Source: Phytophthora sp. 'mugwort' (taxonomy: Eukaryota > Oomycota > Peronosporomycetes > Peronosporales > Peronosporaceae). From it: a stretch of 64,000 bases of DNA. The DNA is taken from the NCBI GenBank assembly GCA_033558025.1, contig JAUCEF010000002.1:1798001-1862000 (forward strand), written 5' to 3'. The notes under the pieces were generated by a model, which did not search any database, had not been told where the DNA came from, and worked only from the letters and a program-made list of their open reading frames with translations. Both the position numbers and the translations under genes were made by a program. This document shows positions 1 through 9,233 of this stretch, in pieces. How positions within the stretch are numbered: position 1 is the stretch's first letter; each line of letters begins with the position of its first letter.

Positions 1-639
1 TGTCTCGATCAAACGCTGTCGCGCAGCAATCTTTGACTTCTTCCCCTCTCTCTGAGCGTCTGGATCTTGGTCTTGACGCCGTTTCGCAGCTGAGTGCGGG
101 ATGAAGCCTCTGCGGCTTCGCGTGCCTCTTTTGCTAGGGTTCGAGAGGTCTTTTTTGCGTGGCTTATTGGTAGACACTCGAGCCTTGACACTTCCAAGTG
201 CCCTTGCCGACGCCATCGGCTGAGGTACAGCTACCCATTTTCGTCTCCCGACGCTTCGCCTCTTCTTCGTCGTCATTCCCTACTCTCGTCCCCTGGGCTC
301 CATGATTCGTCCAAAGCTTTCTTCTTCTGAAGAAGTCGTTTTTCTTCCCAGAATCGCCAACGTCTTGGCCGCAACGTCGCGACGCTGTTGTGACAGGATC
401 TGCTTGTGCCGCTGCAGATACGCCGCGTCCTTACCCATGGGAGGAGCTCTCATGATCGCGACTCGGGTAGACCTTGGTGGGGCCAGCCGTGCTGATGAAA
501 AGTCTGCATCACTGGTGCGGTCACCCGCAAGGTAGACGCGATGCTCAGCTACCAAGCGGCTCCTGTCTTCATAACACACCCCGTGCATGCGCTCCATGAA
601 CTCATTGCTCTCCTGCCGTGTTTCACGCCGGGCTGCCAT
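1..639 (-). CDS. Basic hypothetical protein, partial, with an in-frame TAG
   Basis: A minus-strand frame opens at the ATG at 639 and is coding-like to 283, where a TAG (280-282) interrupts it. Exactly in the same frame it reopens, with an ATG at 274-276, and stays open to the window edge (92 codons without a stop). The downstream part is very rich in Lys and Arg (TKKRRSVGRRK and several KKR-type clusters), as in a nuclear or nucleolar protein. The upstream part (about 119 aa) is mixed, with an Arg-rich start. I do not recognise the family. Two readings are possible: one gene with a nonsense allele or base error, or two genes, the second starting at 276. I saw no good GT..AG pair that would remove the TAG. 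The gene continues beyond base 1. Confidence 0.4.
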
Positions 640-681
640 GCTTGCAGTGATCTCGATCCGGCAGATTCTTGGCTGAAGCAC

Positions 682-1199
682 GAGGAGAGGGTGAGCTTGT
701 CTCGGCCACTCAAATTCCGGAATAGAACCAGGTCGGTATCATTGCGATCGGCATAAGCCCTACACCTGTGCAGTGTCTTGTCTATGGAGGATTTGCATAT
801 ACTTGCATTTACTTTATACTTTGATCAAATTTCGAGCCAATCCCTATTAGAACATGTTGTACCTACAACATGTATTCATGCTGTTTTATACAACCTTGGT
901 CTTTGGGGGGATAAAGACCCTTCTACAGGGTGAGGAACTAGCAACGTCAACGCTGTGTTACTCTCAAAGTGCAAGTTGTTTAATTTCCTAGCCAATCTGG
1001 AACGATCATCTCTAAACGAACATTGAGTACCAGCCAAACGCAACTGATCGATTTAACACACTTGTCGGCTGCTATGGTTGCTGCTCCTTAACAACCCAGC
1101 TACAGAACAATTCATGAACGACGGCCCACGTAGCGCGTCCACCCCCGAAGAGACCTTCCAGTTTCTTCATGACCTTCGTCGTCATATTGACTTGGTCGT
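682..1199. other. Intergenic, no gene seen
   Basis: AT-richer than its neighbours. It contains no reading frame I would support. It separates the 5' end of the basic protein gene from the 3' end of the TBC gene, both on the minus strand, so it should hold the promoter of the first and the terminator of the second. An imperfect inverted word (acatgttgt / acaacatgt, around 850-872) is the only structure noticed. Confidence 0.6.
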
Positions 1200-3977
1200 T
1201 CATGCTGACACTGTCGGATCTGCCTCAGATCCGACAACAGCACTGGCCTCTAAGACGGTCTTGTGCTCAGCACCTTTCGACACTTCGGATTTGTTGTTCT
1301 CAGCCGTAAGTTCCTCGCTCTTCTCCTCGTCTTCGTCGTCGCTATAGTCTATCGTAAAGACACCCACAAACTTGGAACCCTTCGTGGTATCTGCATCTGC
1401 GTTAGCTTCCACATTCGAGTCCTCGGGCTCATCGAGTGCAGCGCGCAGCATCTCGTGCGTCGCCTCGTCGTTTTTCTCTTCCAGATCATCCGTGGAGGAT
1501 CCGTGGTCACTGCCTCCGTCTTCTGCCGTCGCTGTCTCGGATGACGAGCCGCTGTCGTTCTGGTGGGTCGTACTCGCAGTGCCTGAGGACCGCCGCCTCC
1601 ACCCCCATTTCTTCGGGATCGACACCTCAGACAGCTTACTCCTCATCGACGTGATCGAGTTCCGAGACAAAGACAATTGGCGCCTCGGTGCGCCACTACT
1701 ACTGATGCTGCCGCTGCTTGCACGGTTAAGTTCGCTTGTCGAGACGATGCTCGCGTCTCCCTCTCCACCGTTCACAGGCATCGACGTGGTCGTGGGCATC
1801 GCTTTCTTGCGTCGTGACTTGGGCTTGGACTTCTTCTTGGACGGATCTTCACCCGTACGCACGATGGTATCATAACGGCAGTACACACACTCGTGTGCAA
1901 TGTGATTCAACAGCTCTTCGGGAGACGAACCAGCGCGATCACGCATGAACGCATGCCACGACGAGTACCCGCCGTCTAAAGTGCTTACAAATCGGAAGCC
2001 ACGTTTCTGGAAGAAAAGAGCTGCCTGGTTGAGACAGTCAGTGTCCAGACGGACAGCATCCCGAATACTTGTCTTGACATCTTCCGACGTTACGAGCTCA
2101 GGAGGAATACCAACACCATGACCCACCAACACGACGTGAACCTGCGACTTCATCGGGTTAAACGCTCCCATGCTCTTATCAATCAGCTCCGGTGAGTCAA
2201 ATACAGAAGGGTCGAGAGTGTACGCGACTGGAATCCGACCGCTCTTCAAATCTTCTGAGCTGCGCAAGCCTCGGCAGTCGACAACAAAGAAGCGGAGGCT
2301 GCCGTTGCCTGGACCCTGTTGCTCACCAGGCTTCTCTCCGCCGCCCATGAGTTGCGCGCCAACTTCCTCAACGCTCACAGGCAACGCAAAGTAAGCCGAT
2401 GGTGGTTCGTGCTTCTCCGACGGGTGTTCCCACTGGGTTTTTCCTGTCTGGGTGTGATACCAGAAGATTTTGCCTGCGATCGACCGCGATTCTTTCATGA
2501 CCCACTGCGACATATCCACTGCGGCTTCGGCAGTCGATTTACGGTCCATATTTGATGGAGCATTACCAGAAGGCGCCCCATTCATGCTGCTGCTATTGGA
2601 CTGAGCCCGAATCTTCTTCGCAGCCATGCCTGCACCCGACCCGTACGCAATCTCGATCGCCTTACGCGACGAGCACCTGACGTCAGCCGTGGCCTCGCGC
2701 TGAGAACACTTGTACGTCTTGGGCGTCTTGCTGCGCAGACGAGATGCCGACAGACACAGAAAGCGTACATTTTCTTCGTCCGTAAATGCCTTCAAGTCGA
2801 ACGTCGTGCGAATTTGGTCCTGTACCTCCTCAGTCGAACTACAGGTCGTAAACACCTCCTCCCGCTGGATCAGCGCTGCGATCACGAAGAAGAGACCGAA
2901 GAGTGAGTCACCCGTGAGCAAGTACTGGTCCATGACATACACGAACGCAGCAGGCGGGACCACCTGGTACAAATGTCCCAGCAAAAAGTCCGCCGCGAAA
3001 AGCCTCCCGGCCACGCTCCATTCATTACCGCACCACTGGTTCAAACAGTGGGCCAGCTGAGGAGCATGATAACTCAGTAACTGCTCCACCAGCTGCTGCC
3101 GTTCCCGTCTCAACGCCTGCGCTTCCTCTTCGTCTGCACGGCGTTTACTCTCGTCCGCTAGCGATGACGTCGAATCCATTGAGCTCGATCTCTCTAGAGC
3201 GCCCCTTTGGCCAGCAAAGGCCTCGTCCATACTGCTATTACTCCCTCTATTGCTCCCCATCCCGCCACCCACAGCACTCGAGCTCGGGGCGTCTGCGAAC
3301 AAACTGTCTGCCACGACAAAGTGGGGAAGGAAGTGGGCGCAGTACTGGTAGAAGCAGTCGTAGATCGTGGGCAGCGGCATCTTAAGCAGAAAGAACGGGG
3401 CGACAACACGAGCCATACCCGTCGAGTAGGCCACACTTTTGGTGGTGAGGAACCACATGAGCAGCACCTCCAGCTCCTGCTGCACCCTGTCGCGAGCCTT
3501 CAGGTCCGTCGGCTCGAGGATCTCGGCCACGTCGCCGCATTCATCGACCAGCAGAGGGTCCCTGGGTAGTTTGCCCAGCCTCAGCAGCATCCGGTCGAAC
3601 TCTTGGGCTGCCGAGCCGTGCTGGTTACGTCTGTACACGTTGAGCAGCACCTGCCAGATCTCACCGCGCAGAGCGTCGCATTGAGGTGGAAGACACGGGT
3701 ACACGCTTGTGAGCACGCAGTTCTTGATCTCCTCCACGCCTGGGCGACGCGTGATGGGCCGCTGGGCCATCTCGGCGGCGTTAGAGACCGTCGAAGATGA
3801 GGAACCGCTGGAGAAGAGCTGTAGCAAGTTCTCGGCGAGGTTCCGGCGCTCCTGGGACGACTTGGAAGACCAAACACGCATGGATCGACGCGTCAGGATC
3901 TTGCGCAGAACCTCCTGCTGTTGATAGCGCAGGTCCGGACCCCGGGAAGACGTGGCGGAGGCGGACGGAGACGCCAT
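1200..3977 (-). CDS. TBC1D23-like TBC/rhodanese protein with an inserted WW domain
   Basis: A single 925-aa open frame from the ATG at 3977. The order is: Ser-rich N-terminus; TBC (Rab-GAP fold) about residues 75-420; WW domain about 489-521 (QWVMKE...WYHTQTGKTQWEHP); rhodanese-like fold about 560-680; a conserved-looking CVYC motif near 697-700; then a long acidic, Ser-rich tail. TBC followed by rhodanese is the layout of TBC1D23, a trans-Golgi adaptor for endosome-derived vesicles. As in that family the GAP looks inactive: motif A is kept (R104-xxx-W108), but the catalytic Arg of IxxDxxR is Gly148 (VDECGDV) and the Gln of YxQ is Thr186 (YSTG). The rhodanese loop has no catalytic Cys (LVGHGVG). 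The WW module between the two domains is not part of animal TBC1D23 as I know it. No intron is evident. Confidence 0.8.
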   Translation of the reverse strand: MASPSASATSSRGPDLRYQQQEVLRKILTRRSMRVWSSKSSQERRNLAENLLQLFSSGSSSSTVSNAAEMAQRPITRRPGVEEIKNCVLTSVYPCLPPQCDALRGEIWQVLLNVYRRNQHGSAAQEFDRMLLRLGKLPRDPLLVDECGDVAEILEPTDLKARDRVQQELEVLLMWFLTTKSVAYSTGMARVVAPFFLLKMPLPTIYDCFYQYCAHFLPHFVVADSLFADAPSSSAVGGGMGSNRGSNSSMDEAFAGQRGALERSSSMDSTSSLADESKRRADEEEAQALRRERQQLVEQLLSYHAPQLAHCLNQWCGNEWSVAGRLFAADFLLGHLYQVVPPAAFVYVMDQYLLTGDSLFGLFFVIAALIQREEVFTTCSSTEEVQDQIRTTFDLKAFTDEENVRFLCLSASRLRSKTPKTYKCSQREATADVRCSSRKAIEIAYGSGAGMAAKKIRAQSNSSSMNGAPSGNAPSNMDRKSTAEAAVDMSQWVMKESRSIAGKIFWYHTQTGKTQWEHPSEKHEPPSAYFALPVSVEEVGAQLMGGGEKPGEQQGPGNGSLRFFVVDCRGLRSSEDLKSGRIPVAYTLDPSVFDSPELIDKSMGAFNPMKSQVHVVLVGHGVGIPPELVTSEDVKTSIRDAVRLDTDCLNQAALFFQKRGFRFVSTLDGGYSSWHAFMRDRAGSSPEELLNHIAHECVYCRYDTIVRTGEDPSKKKSKPKSRRKKAMPTTTSMPVNGGEGDASIVSTSELNRASSGSISSSGAPRRQLSLSRNSITSMRSKLSEVSIPKKWGWRRRSSGTASTTHQNDSGSSSETATAEDGGSDHGSSTDDLEEKNDEATHEMLRAALDEPEDSNVEANADADTTKGSKFVGVFTIDYSDDEDEEKSEELTAENNKSEVSKGAEHKTVLEASAVVGSEADPTVSA

Positions 3978-4205
3978 GATGACGGTCGGAGACTGTGGAG
4001 ACGTTTCAAGCGACTATGAGGGGGGAGAGGAGATGGGGCTTGTATTAAGGATAGACTATTGACTTGGTATTTGTATGAAGCAATAGTGAAGCCAAATGAA
4101 ACATGGAAACGAAACTTAAATGTCTGATTTCGGTGGATCGGTTATGTGCTGAAATGTTTTATAAGATGGCTACATTCGTTGCAGCGACAAAAGATGGCTA
4201 CACTG

Positions 4206-6092
4206 CTACACTCGTTGCAGTGCAGTAAGCAGGTGGTGCGAGGCGGCAAAGGGATCTACAGGCTGTACAATATCCATGCGGAGATGGATACATGTGCTCG
4301 TCTCACCACTTGGCTGGGAAGGAGTCGCAGGCATCGAGACGTGGCGAGGTTCGCACCGAGAAAGCACAAGCTGGAACGCGGTCCCTACGATACGCCGGAG
4401 CGTGTTGCGCTTCTCAGCTAGAGCCAATTGAACGTAGTCATCCGAGGGGAGACCGAGTAAAGTCTCCACTGTATCACCCTGACAAAGCACCAATACTGGA
4501 GAGGTCTGCGACCGGCCGTTCTCAAGAATCACTGCCAACTCGCGGTACGTCTGCACTGTGTCTTCCAGTCCAAAGAAAACTTCTTGACAGAAGCTGCACT
4601 TCCACTTGGGCGTCGCTTGTTCCCCCTTTCTGTTCATCATTTCCAGTGGTCGACAGCAAGACTTATGCGCGCACATGGTGGACTGCCCCTTCTTGCAGCT
4701 TGTGTCCATCACAAACCCGAAGCTGTCGCTCGGAATGAGCCAGCCAGCGCCAGTCACAGTCATTTCGACCATCACAAGTGCTTCAGTTGCGACGCCATGA
4801 GCTGTTTCTGACCGGTCAAGCGCAGTGTTGATCAAACCTGATGTCGTATTCACTACCGTCAACTTGGAGCTGGTGCTGAAGAGCGATTGCTTTCCGAAAA
4901 TGCTCTCCCAATCGGAGCATAGCACGACAACATTAGACGAAGTGCTGTAGGCTTTTGTCGGAAAGGCGAATTCAGCTGAAGCTGACGTAGCCGCTGAAGC
5001 GGGAGGCATAAATGCACGTTCACGGAAGCGCTTTACCGGCTTCGAGTGCATATCAATTGCCACCAATCCATCCAAGAAAACGCTCTGTCCTGGTAAAAGG
5101 CGTAAAGCTGCCAACGCGTTCTCACCTGTTACCTCGATCGTCAGCAACCGATTGGATGACGGGATGTAGACTTGTAGCAGCACGACCAGATAATATCTTG
5201 ACACGATCGTGCGGTCCCATGGCGGTGACGACTGCTGCATCGTTGCGTTCATCGCCCCCAGCTGGTTCGTCTTCGAGTCGTAATACGCATAGAAGAACGC
5301 GGCAAGTAATGGGATCCCATGCGATACCTTGATGCTTCTCGCGTGTGCATATAGAGAGAAGTTGTGCCACCCTGCCTTAATCTCTTCCAAGTGGGATAAT
5401 GGGCGCTCTATCTCGCTAGACTTTTGGCCAGCAGCCGGCGTCTTGGTTGTACTTTTAGCCGTATCAACTCGGCAGGACTTGCAAAACAGGACAGTGGCAC
5501 TACCGTACTCCATGTAGTATACCACCCGCTGCTGAGATGAATACTCGCTCAAAATGTGCATAATTTCCGCGTCGTGCTGCTCACACACGTGGACAAAGGG
5601 ATGGAAAATTGAAAGCGTGTCACCAACTCGGAACAGGCGGCTGAGCGCCACTTGGTCGTCCCAGAGAACCATCGTATGCAAACCTTGTGTCAACCGCTGG
5701 GTGTTCGGCATCGCTCCAGCGGGGACACGCGTACTAGTCTGATCCACTTCTCCCAGCAAGATAACTTGTCGATGCACGTACAGTGGTGTCTGGCACGGTC
5801 GAATCGCTCCGATATCAAGCACTTTCGCCTTCAAAATTAATTGCTGAATCACGGCCGGGTCTTTCGCTCTACCAACCAAGTGATCCACTTGGCTCAAACT
5901 AATCGAATCGGCCAATAATCTCCGATCCAGCGGCCTCGCTTCATCCAGTTGTACAGTTAGAAAAGGCGTCGGTAGCAACGTGAACTTTGCACAGTGACTC
6001 TCTCCTTTCATTGAGCGTGTTTCCATATCCTTTCTCTCCAGAAGCTTTGCATTAGTAAATTCGACTTGACGCGCAGTCTGAAACGGGAACAT
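4206..6092 (-). CDS. RPA1-like OB-fold protein with zinc ribbon (MEIOB/SHLD2 type)
   Basis: A single 628-aa frame from the ATG at 6092 (a second Met at residue 23 is also possible). It reads as serial OB folds. Residues 80-200 contain a beta-rich stretch with the LWDDQV..L...GD pattern of RPA1-type domains, residues 235-355 a second OB-like region, and residues 435-600 a third with an embedded zinc ribbon. The ribbon Cys are at 474, 479, 499 and 502 (CAHKSC...CSFC), which matches the C-x4-C...C-x2-C layout of the RPA1 C-terminal DNA-binding domain. RPA1 itself is excluded because the N-terminal protein-interaction OB fold and most of the core are not recognisable. The single-stranded-DNA-binding relatives MEIOB (meiotic recombination) and SHLD2 (shieldin) are the best guesses, and I cannot choose between them by eye. 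The next gene is 167 bases upstream on the same strand. Confidence 0.55.
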   Translation of the reverse strand: MFPFQTARQVEFTNAKLLERKDMETRSMKGESHCAKFTLLPTPFLTVQLDEARPLDRRLLADSISLSQVDHLVGRAKDPAVIQQLILKAKVLDIGAIRPCQTPLYVHRQVILLGEVDQTSTRVPAGAMPNTQRLTQGLHTMVLWDDQVALSRLFRVGDTLSIFHPFVHVCEQHDAEIMHILSEYSSQQRVVYYMEYGSATVLFCKSCRVDTAKSTTKTPAAGQKSSEIERPLSHLEEIKAGWHNFSLYAHARSIKVSHGIPLLAAFFYAYYDSKTNQLGAMNATMQQSSPPWDRTIVSRYYLVVLLQVYIPSSNRLLTIEVTGENALAALRLLPGQSVFLDGLVAIDMHSKPVKRFRERAFMPPASAATSASAEFAFPTKAYSTSSNVVVLCSDWESIFGKQSLFSTSSKLTVVNTTSGLINTALDRSETAHGVATEALVMVEMTVTGAGWLIPSDSFGFVMDTSCKKGQSTMCAHKSCCRPLEMMNRKGEQATPKWKCSFCQEVFFGLEDTVQTYRELAVILENGRSQTSPVLVLCQGDTVETLLGLPSDDYVQLALAEKRNTLRRIVGTAFQLVLSRCEPRHVSMPATPSQPSGETSTCIHLRMDIVQPVDPFAASHHLLTALQRV

Positions 6093-6259
6093 AGCTACAC
6101 TGCGTCAAATACCAATCACACGTAAGAACACACCTTCCTCCTACGTAAACTACACACAATGCACCGACCTACTAGGTTCATACTGCAGATTAGTATGCAG
6201 GAAGTCCACACACGAACGGAATCTCTGATGCAAGTACCTGATCAGGTCACCCACACTCA

Positions 6260-6778
6260 TCAGTACACACTAGCACAACCTTCGTACAGGTACACTATAC
6301 TGTACATGTGAGCCGTCACATCGTTTGCGTTCTCCATCTCAATAGTCAGTCGGTGGTTCCCGTAACCTGTAACTCTAGCTTGCAGCGCCTCCTGCTCCCC
6401 TTCCGCCAATAGATCCCCCATGTCCTCTTCATCTCGAATCTTCATCTTCTTCCGTGGTACCCCCGCTTCCTGCTCTGCGTCTCCGGCATCCTTTTGCTGC
6501 AGCAACTTGGTCAGCTCCGTAACCACCACCGCCTCGGTGAGACCGTCCGGATACGCCTCAATGAGCCGCAAGAGCTTGGAGAAGACCCAATAAAAGGGAA
6601 TAATGGGGGGCTCTCCTCCGTTGCCACACTTCCGCTGCCATAACTCTCGTAATTTACGCTGTACGAAGAGCACCTGGCGCTCAATGAAGTCAAAATTTCG
6701 CTGTGGTACCGCGCTGTGTTCCGGGCGAGGAGGCTCCGCCGGCCGCTCGAGCTCTTCGATCGCGTCCAGCAGCTCCAT
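6260..6778 (-). CDS. Hypothetical protein, 172 aa
   Basis: The ATG at 6778 opens a 172-codon frame with no obvious intron. The N-terminal two thirds look helical (FDFIERQVLFVQRKLREL; FSKLLRLIEAYPDGL), followed by a KKMKIRDEEDMGDLL acidic/basic hinge and a short C-terminal beta-like end. No family is recognised, and there is no signal peptide or membrane segment. Upstream (6779-6870, minus strand) there is a CCAAT-type box (GATTGG) and a CCATTTCGC word resembling the oomycete flanking promoter region. It lies head-to-tail with the OB-fold gene downstream. Confidence 0.5.
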   Translation of the reverse strand: MELLDAIEELERPAEPPRPEHSAVPQRNFDFIERQVLFVQRKLRELWQRKCGNGGEPPIIPFYWVFSKLLRLIEAYPDGLTEAVVVTELTKLLQQKDAGDAEQEAGVPRKKMKIRDEEDMGDLLAEGEQEALQARVTGYGNHRLTIEMENANDVTAHMYSIVYLYEGCASVY

Positions 6779-7867
6779 CGATGAATTATTCGTGCGAAAT
6801 GGAGTTGCACAATACTACGTAATACCGGTAATTGCTAATGTAGCGCGCGCCATCCAATCAGCGCCCGATAAGGGTAGGGCTCGCTCTTGGTGACCTAATA
6901 ATAATTTTATCTAGCTTGTTTTAATATCTACAGGTCTACTTCAAGTATTAATTAACGGAAATTTCCGAACATAGGACTCTTCGATGACGATCACTGGTTT
7001 TAGCCCTTCCTCAAATATAAGACATTGTCGATTTTTTCAATGGTTTAACGCCCTATCTTCAGGGGGGTGACATCGCAAATCTACTGGGCGTTCGAGGACA
7101 TTCTGTGGCGAGAGCAACGTATGGAAGGAGAGCGGGGATGTCCAGGCCGGCAATCCACTCCCTCCTTCCGTCGATGTCGTCTGCAACTGGATTCGACGAT
7201 CGTGGATAAGCCCATTGCCCGCCACGATGTTTATGGCACCTCGTTCCTAGAGAAATGGGAGGGCGATATTGACGAGGAGGTCGACCTGTTCAACGCGAGC
7301 GAAATGGGCGAAGCCCTAGATGACATCACGCTTCTTTTGGTGACTTAGCAACTCGCCAATGGCAAATTGCCATTGGCTTGACTTGGGGGCTACGATACGA
7401 CAATTCTGATAATTCTGATAAGCTTAATTATAAATAGAGGTGGGGTACTAAAGCAGTCGCAACTTGCGACTCGCAGTCCCCGCCAAACTTTGGGGTGATG
7501 GGTCATTATTAGAGGGATGGGGCACAATTACGCAAGGACTTATTACAAGACCTTTCCTGATTACAATACAAAATCTGTACCTGAGCTCTGTATGTGAGGT
7601 ATTTAGGCAGCTTATAATAAAACGGGCAATGCTAGGGTATATCCGCTACATGTAAAAAAATAATGTTGCATTGCGCTAAGATCTACAACTAGAAGACTAC
7701 CCCATTCAATTGAGTGCGTTGTCAAGGTGGTGATCGTTTCCTTCTACAGCTCGGCGGAAAAGCTGATAATGCGGATATGTCTGGTTGCTGCCCGTGCTTC
7801 GGCGCCCTGCCATACGGACCTGCTTCGCTCTCGCTGCTTCGTGAAATGCCGGATGCGATATGGCCAA
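6779..7867. other. Intergenic with a possible mobile-element remnant
   Basis: No confident gene. A 93-codon plus-strand frame (7067-7348) ends in a plausible acidic tail (EKWEGDIDEEVDLFNASE) but matches nothing I know. Just after its stop lies a perfect 23-bp palindrome (7355-7377), then a G-run with ctacgatacg and a doubled aattctgat word (about 7397-7415). This combination looks like the edge of a degraded transposon. The rest is AT-rich. Confidence 0.4.
7355..7377. repeat. Perfect 23-bp odd palindrome
   Basis: Arms gccaatggcaa and ttgccattggc flank a single central a. Each arm contains a CCAAT/ATTGG word. Confidence 0.85.
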
Positions 7868-7888
7868 GCAGGGGAGGGGGGGGGGGGG

Positions 7889-8004
7889 TAAGGAGGGCCT
7901 GCCAGCTAGGGAGGGCCCTCACAGAAATGAACAATGCAAGCACAAAACGCACATTATTGTCGGCAACGCTTGTCAGCGGATCTGCCGCTGCCGACGAAAA
8001 TGGC
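7889..8004 (+). repeat. MULE left terminal inverted repeat
   Basis: Pairs with 11167-11270. Similarity ends sharply after gacgaaaatggctg on both sides. Scattered substitutions show that the element is not newly inserted. Confidence 0.8.
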
Positions 8005-8122
8005 TGTGGCGTTTCGGTGCTCTTCACAGACAAGTTTAGCTATACACGTTTAGATCACCAAGCCGGCCGCCATGCACAACAAAAGCTAACATCCTGATAT
8101 TGCTGAAGTTGCTGTCTCTACA

Positions 8123-8928
8123 ATGCGCCCAGCGTTCCAGTCGACCGGCTACACCATAGTGAGCTTGCAGCTGCCTTCGTCGGTTATTGACGCGCTCCTG
8201 GAAGAGGCCAAGAATTGGGTCTACTCTCCGGTATTCAGGCATGTAGGCAGTGCACTGGACGACCAGTTCCGAAGCCAATCTCGAGTCAGTAGAATGAGTT
8301 CAAAGCTGCGCATCGCACCAAATGCAGTACAGGAAGATGCTGCTGTACGGGACAGCAACCTTACTCCTTGTGTGTTCTCGTTCATGCATTCGAGGCCAGG
8401 AGGGTCCGATCAAGAGCCCTACCAAGACTACAGAGAAGACGTTCGTGCCACTGCAGGTGTGAGGTTCGCCGGCACGGATCCAGCTAGTGTGATTATATCG
8501 TTGGAAACTGGGACCAGAATTCGAGTGTTTGCTGGCTGTTTTGAGTATGCAAGACCCCAGACGGAGCTGGTATTAGATATACCACCGGGATATGCAGCGG
8601 TGTTTCGAGGTGACATGTTTCACAGTGGAGTAAGCTACACCGAGTCAAACTATCGACCCCACTGCTATCTATTTGGCAAAGGCATGAAGTGGACCCCCGA
8701 TGTTGTGTCTAACACTCTTTTCGTATGCCAATACTGTCGACACCCGAGCATACATATAGTCGTATACGTCAGCACCAATACTTCTTCGCCGAAAATCCTG
8801 ACGCAGAAGCACACCGAGTTGCACGACGAGAGCAACAAAACCGTCGGGGTGTATTCCCCTGCAAAAGCTGCGACATGATTTTCAGGTTCGCAGTACATTG
8901 CGCTCTCATGCTACTTCCCACCAAGTAA
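8123..8928 (+). CDS. 2OG-Fe(II) oxygenase-like passenger ORF in the MULE, probably frameshifted
   Basis: A frame of 251 codons starts at the ATG at 8123. Its second half has the look of a double-stranded beta-helix oxygenase: IPPGYAAVFRGDMFHSG, then SNYRPHCY, giving the HxG...N-x-R-x-H pattern at the distal end of the fold. A CQYC pair follows, after which the frame appears to slip near 8745. The adjacent plus frame (to 8928) carries HTYSRIRQH and FPCKSCDMIF, so the original C-terminus probably held zinc-finger-like Cys/His pairs. It lies inside the MULE TIRs and faces the transposase, so it is carried by the element. The exact oxygenase subfamily is not recognised. Alternatives are a captured host gene or a cupin-fold protein. 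Confidence 0.5.
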
Positions 8929-9233
8929 ATTGTTTTTATCTAAAAAATATATTTTCCATTCATTATCAAGGTTGCAAATTGGAGGTTATTCTGTGAAATC
9001 ATAAACTAAAGCTAAGAGTATGGATTCAAGTCCGCATATCCCCACGAACGTGCAGGTATGTGGCTCTGATGGAAAACATCCGTGACGCTCGGCAGGGTTT
9101 ATCCTTGTTGCTGCGATGCTTGAGTTGAATCCGATTCTTGTGTTCCGAAAACAGTTGCGTCTGGCGCTGGGAATGTGGTCGGTGTTAACGTTTGATTATT
9201 ATTCTGGACGCGCTCAAAGTAGACAGGATTTCA

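Noticed and set aside
1372..1875. 167-codon plus-strand frame inside the TBC gene
   Set aside because: It lies antisense to a clear 925-aa coding frame, is Ser/Leu-rich and has no domain. Shadow frame.
7067..7348. 93-codon plus frame as a host gene
   Set aside because: Plausible tail only; no domain, no upstream promoter word, and repeat-like surroundings. Kept only as a remnant.
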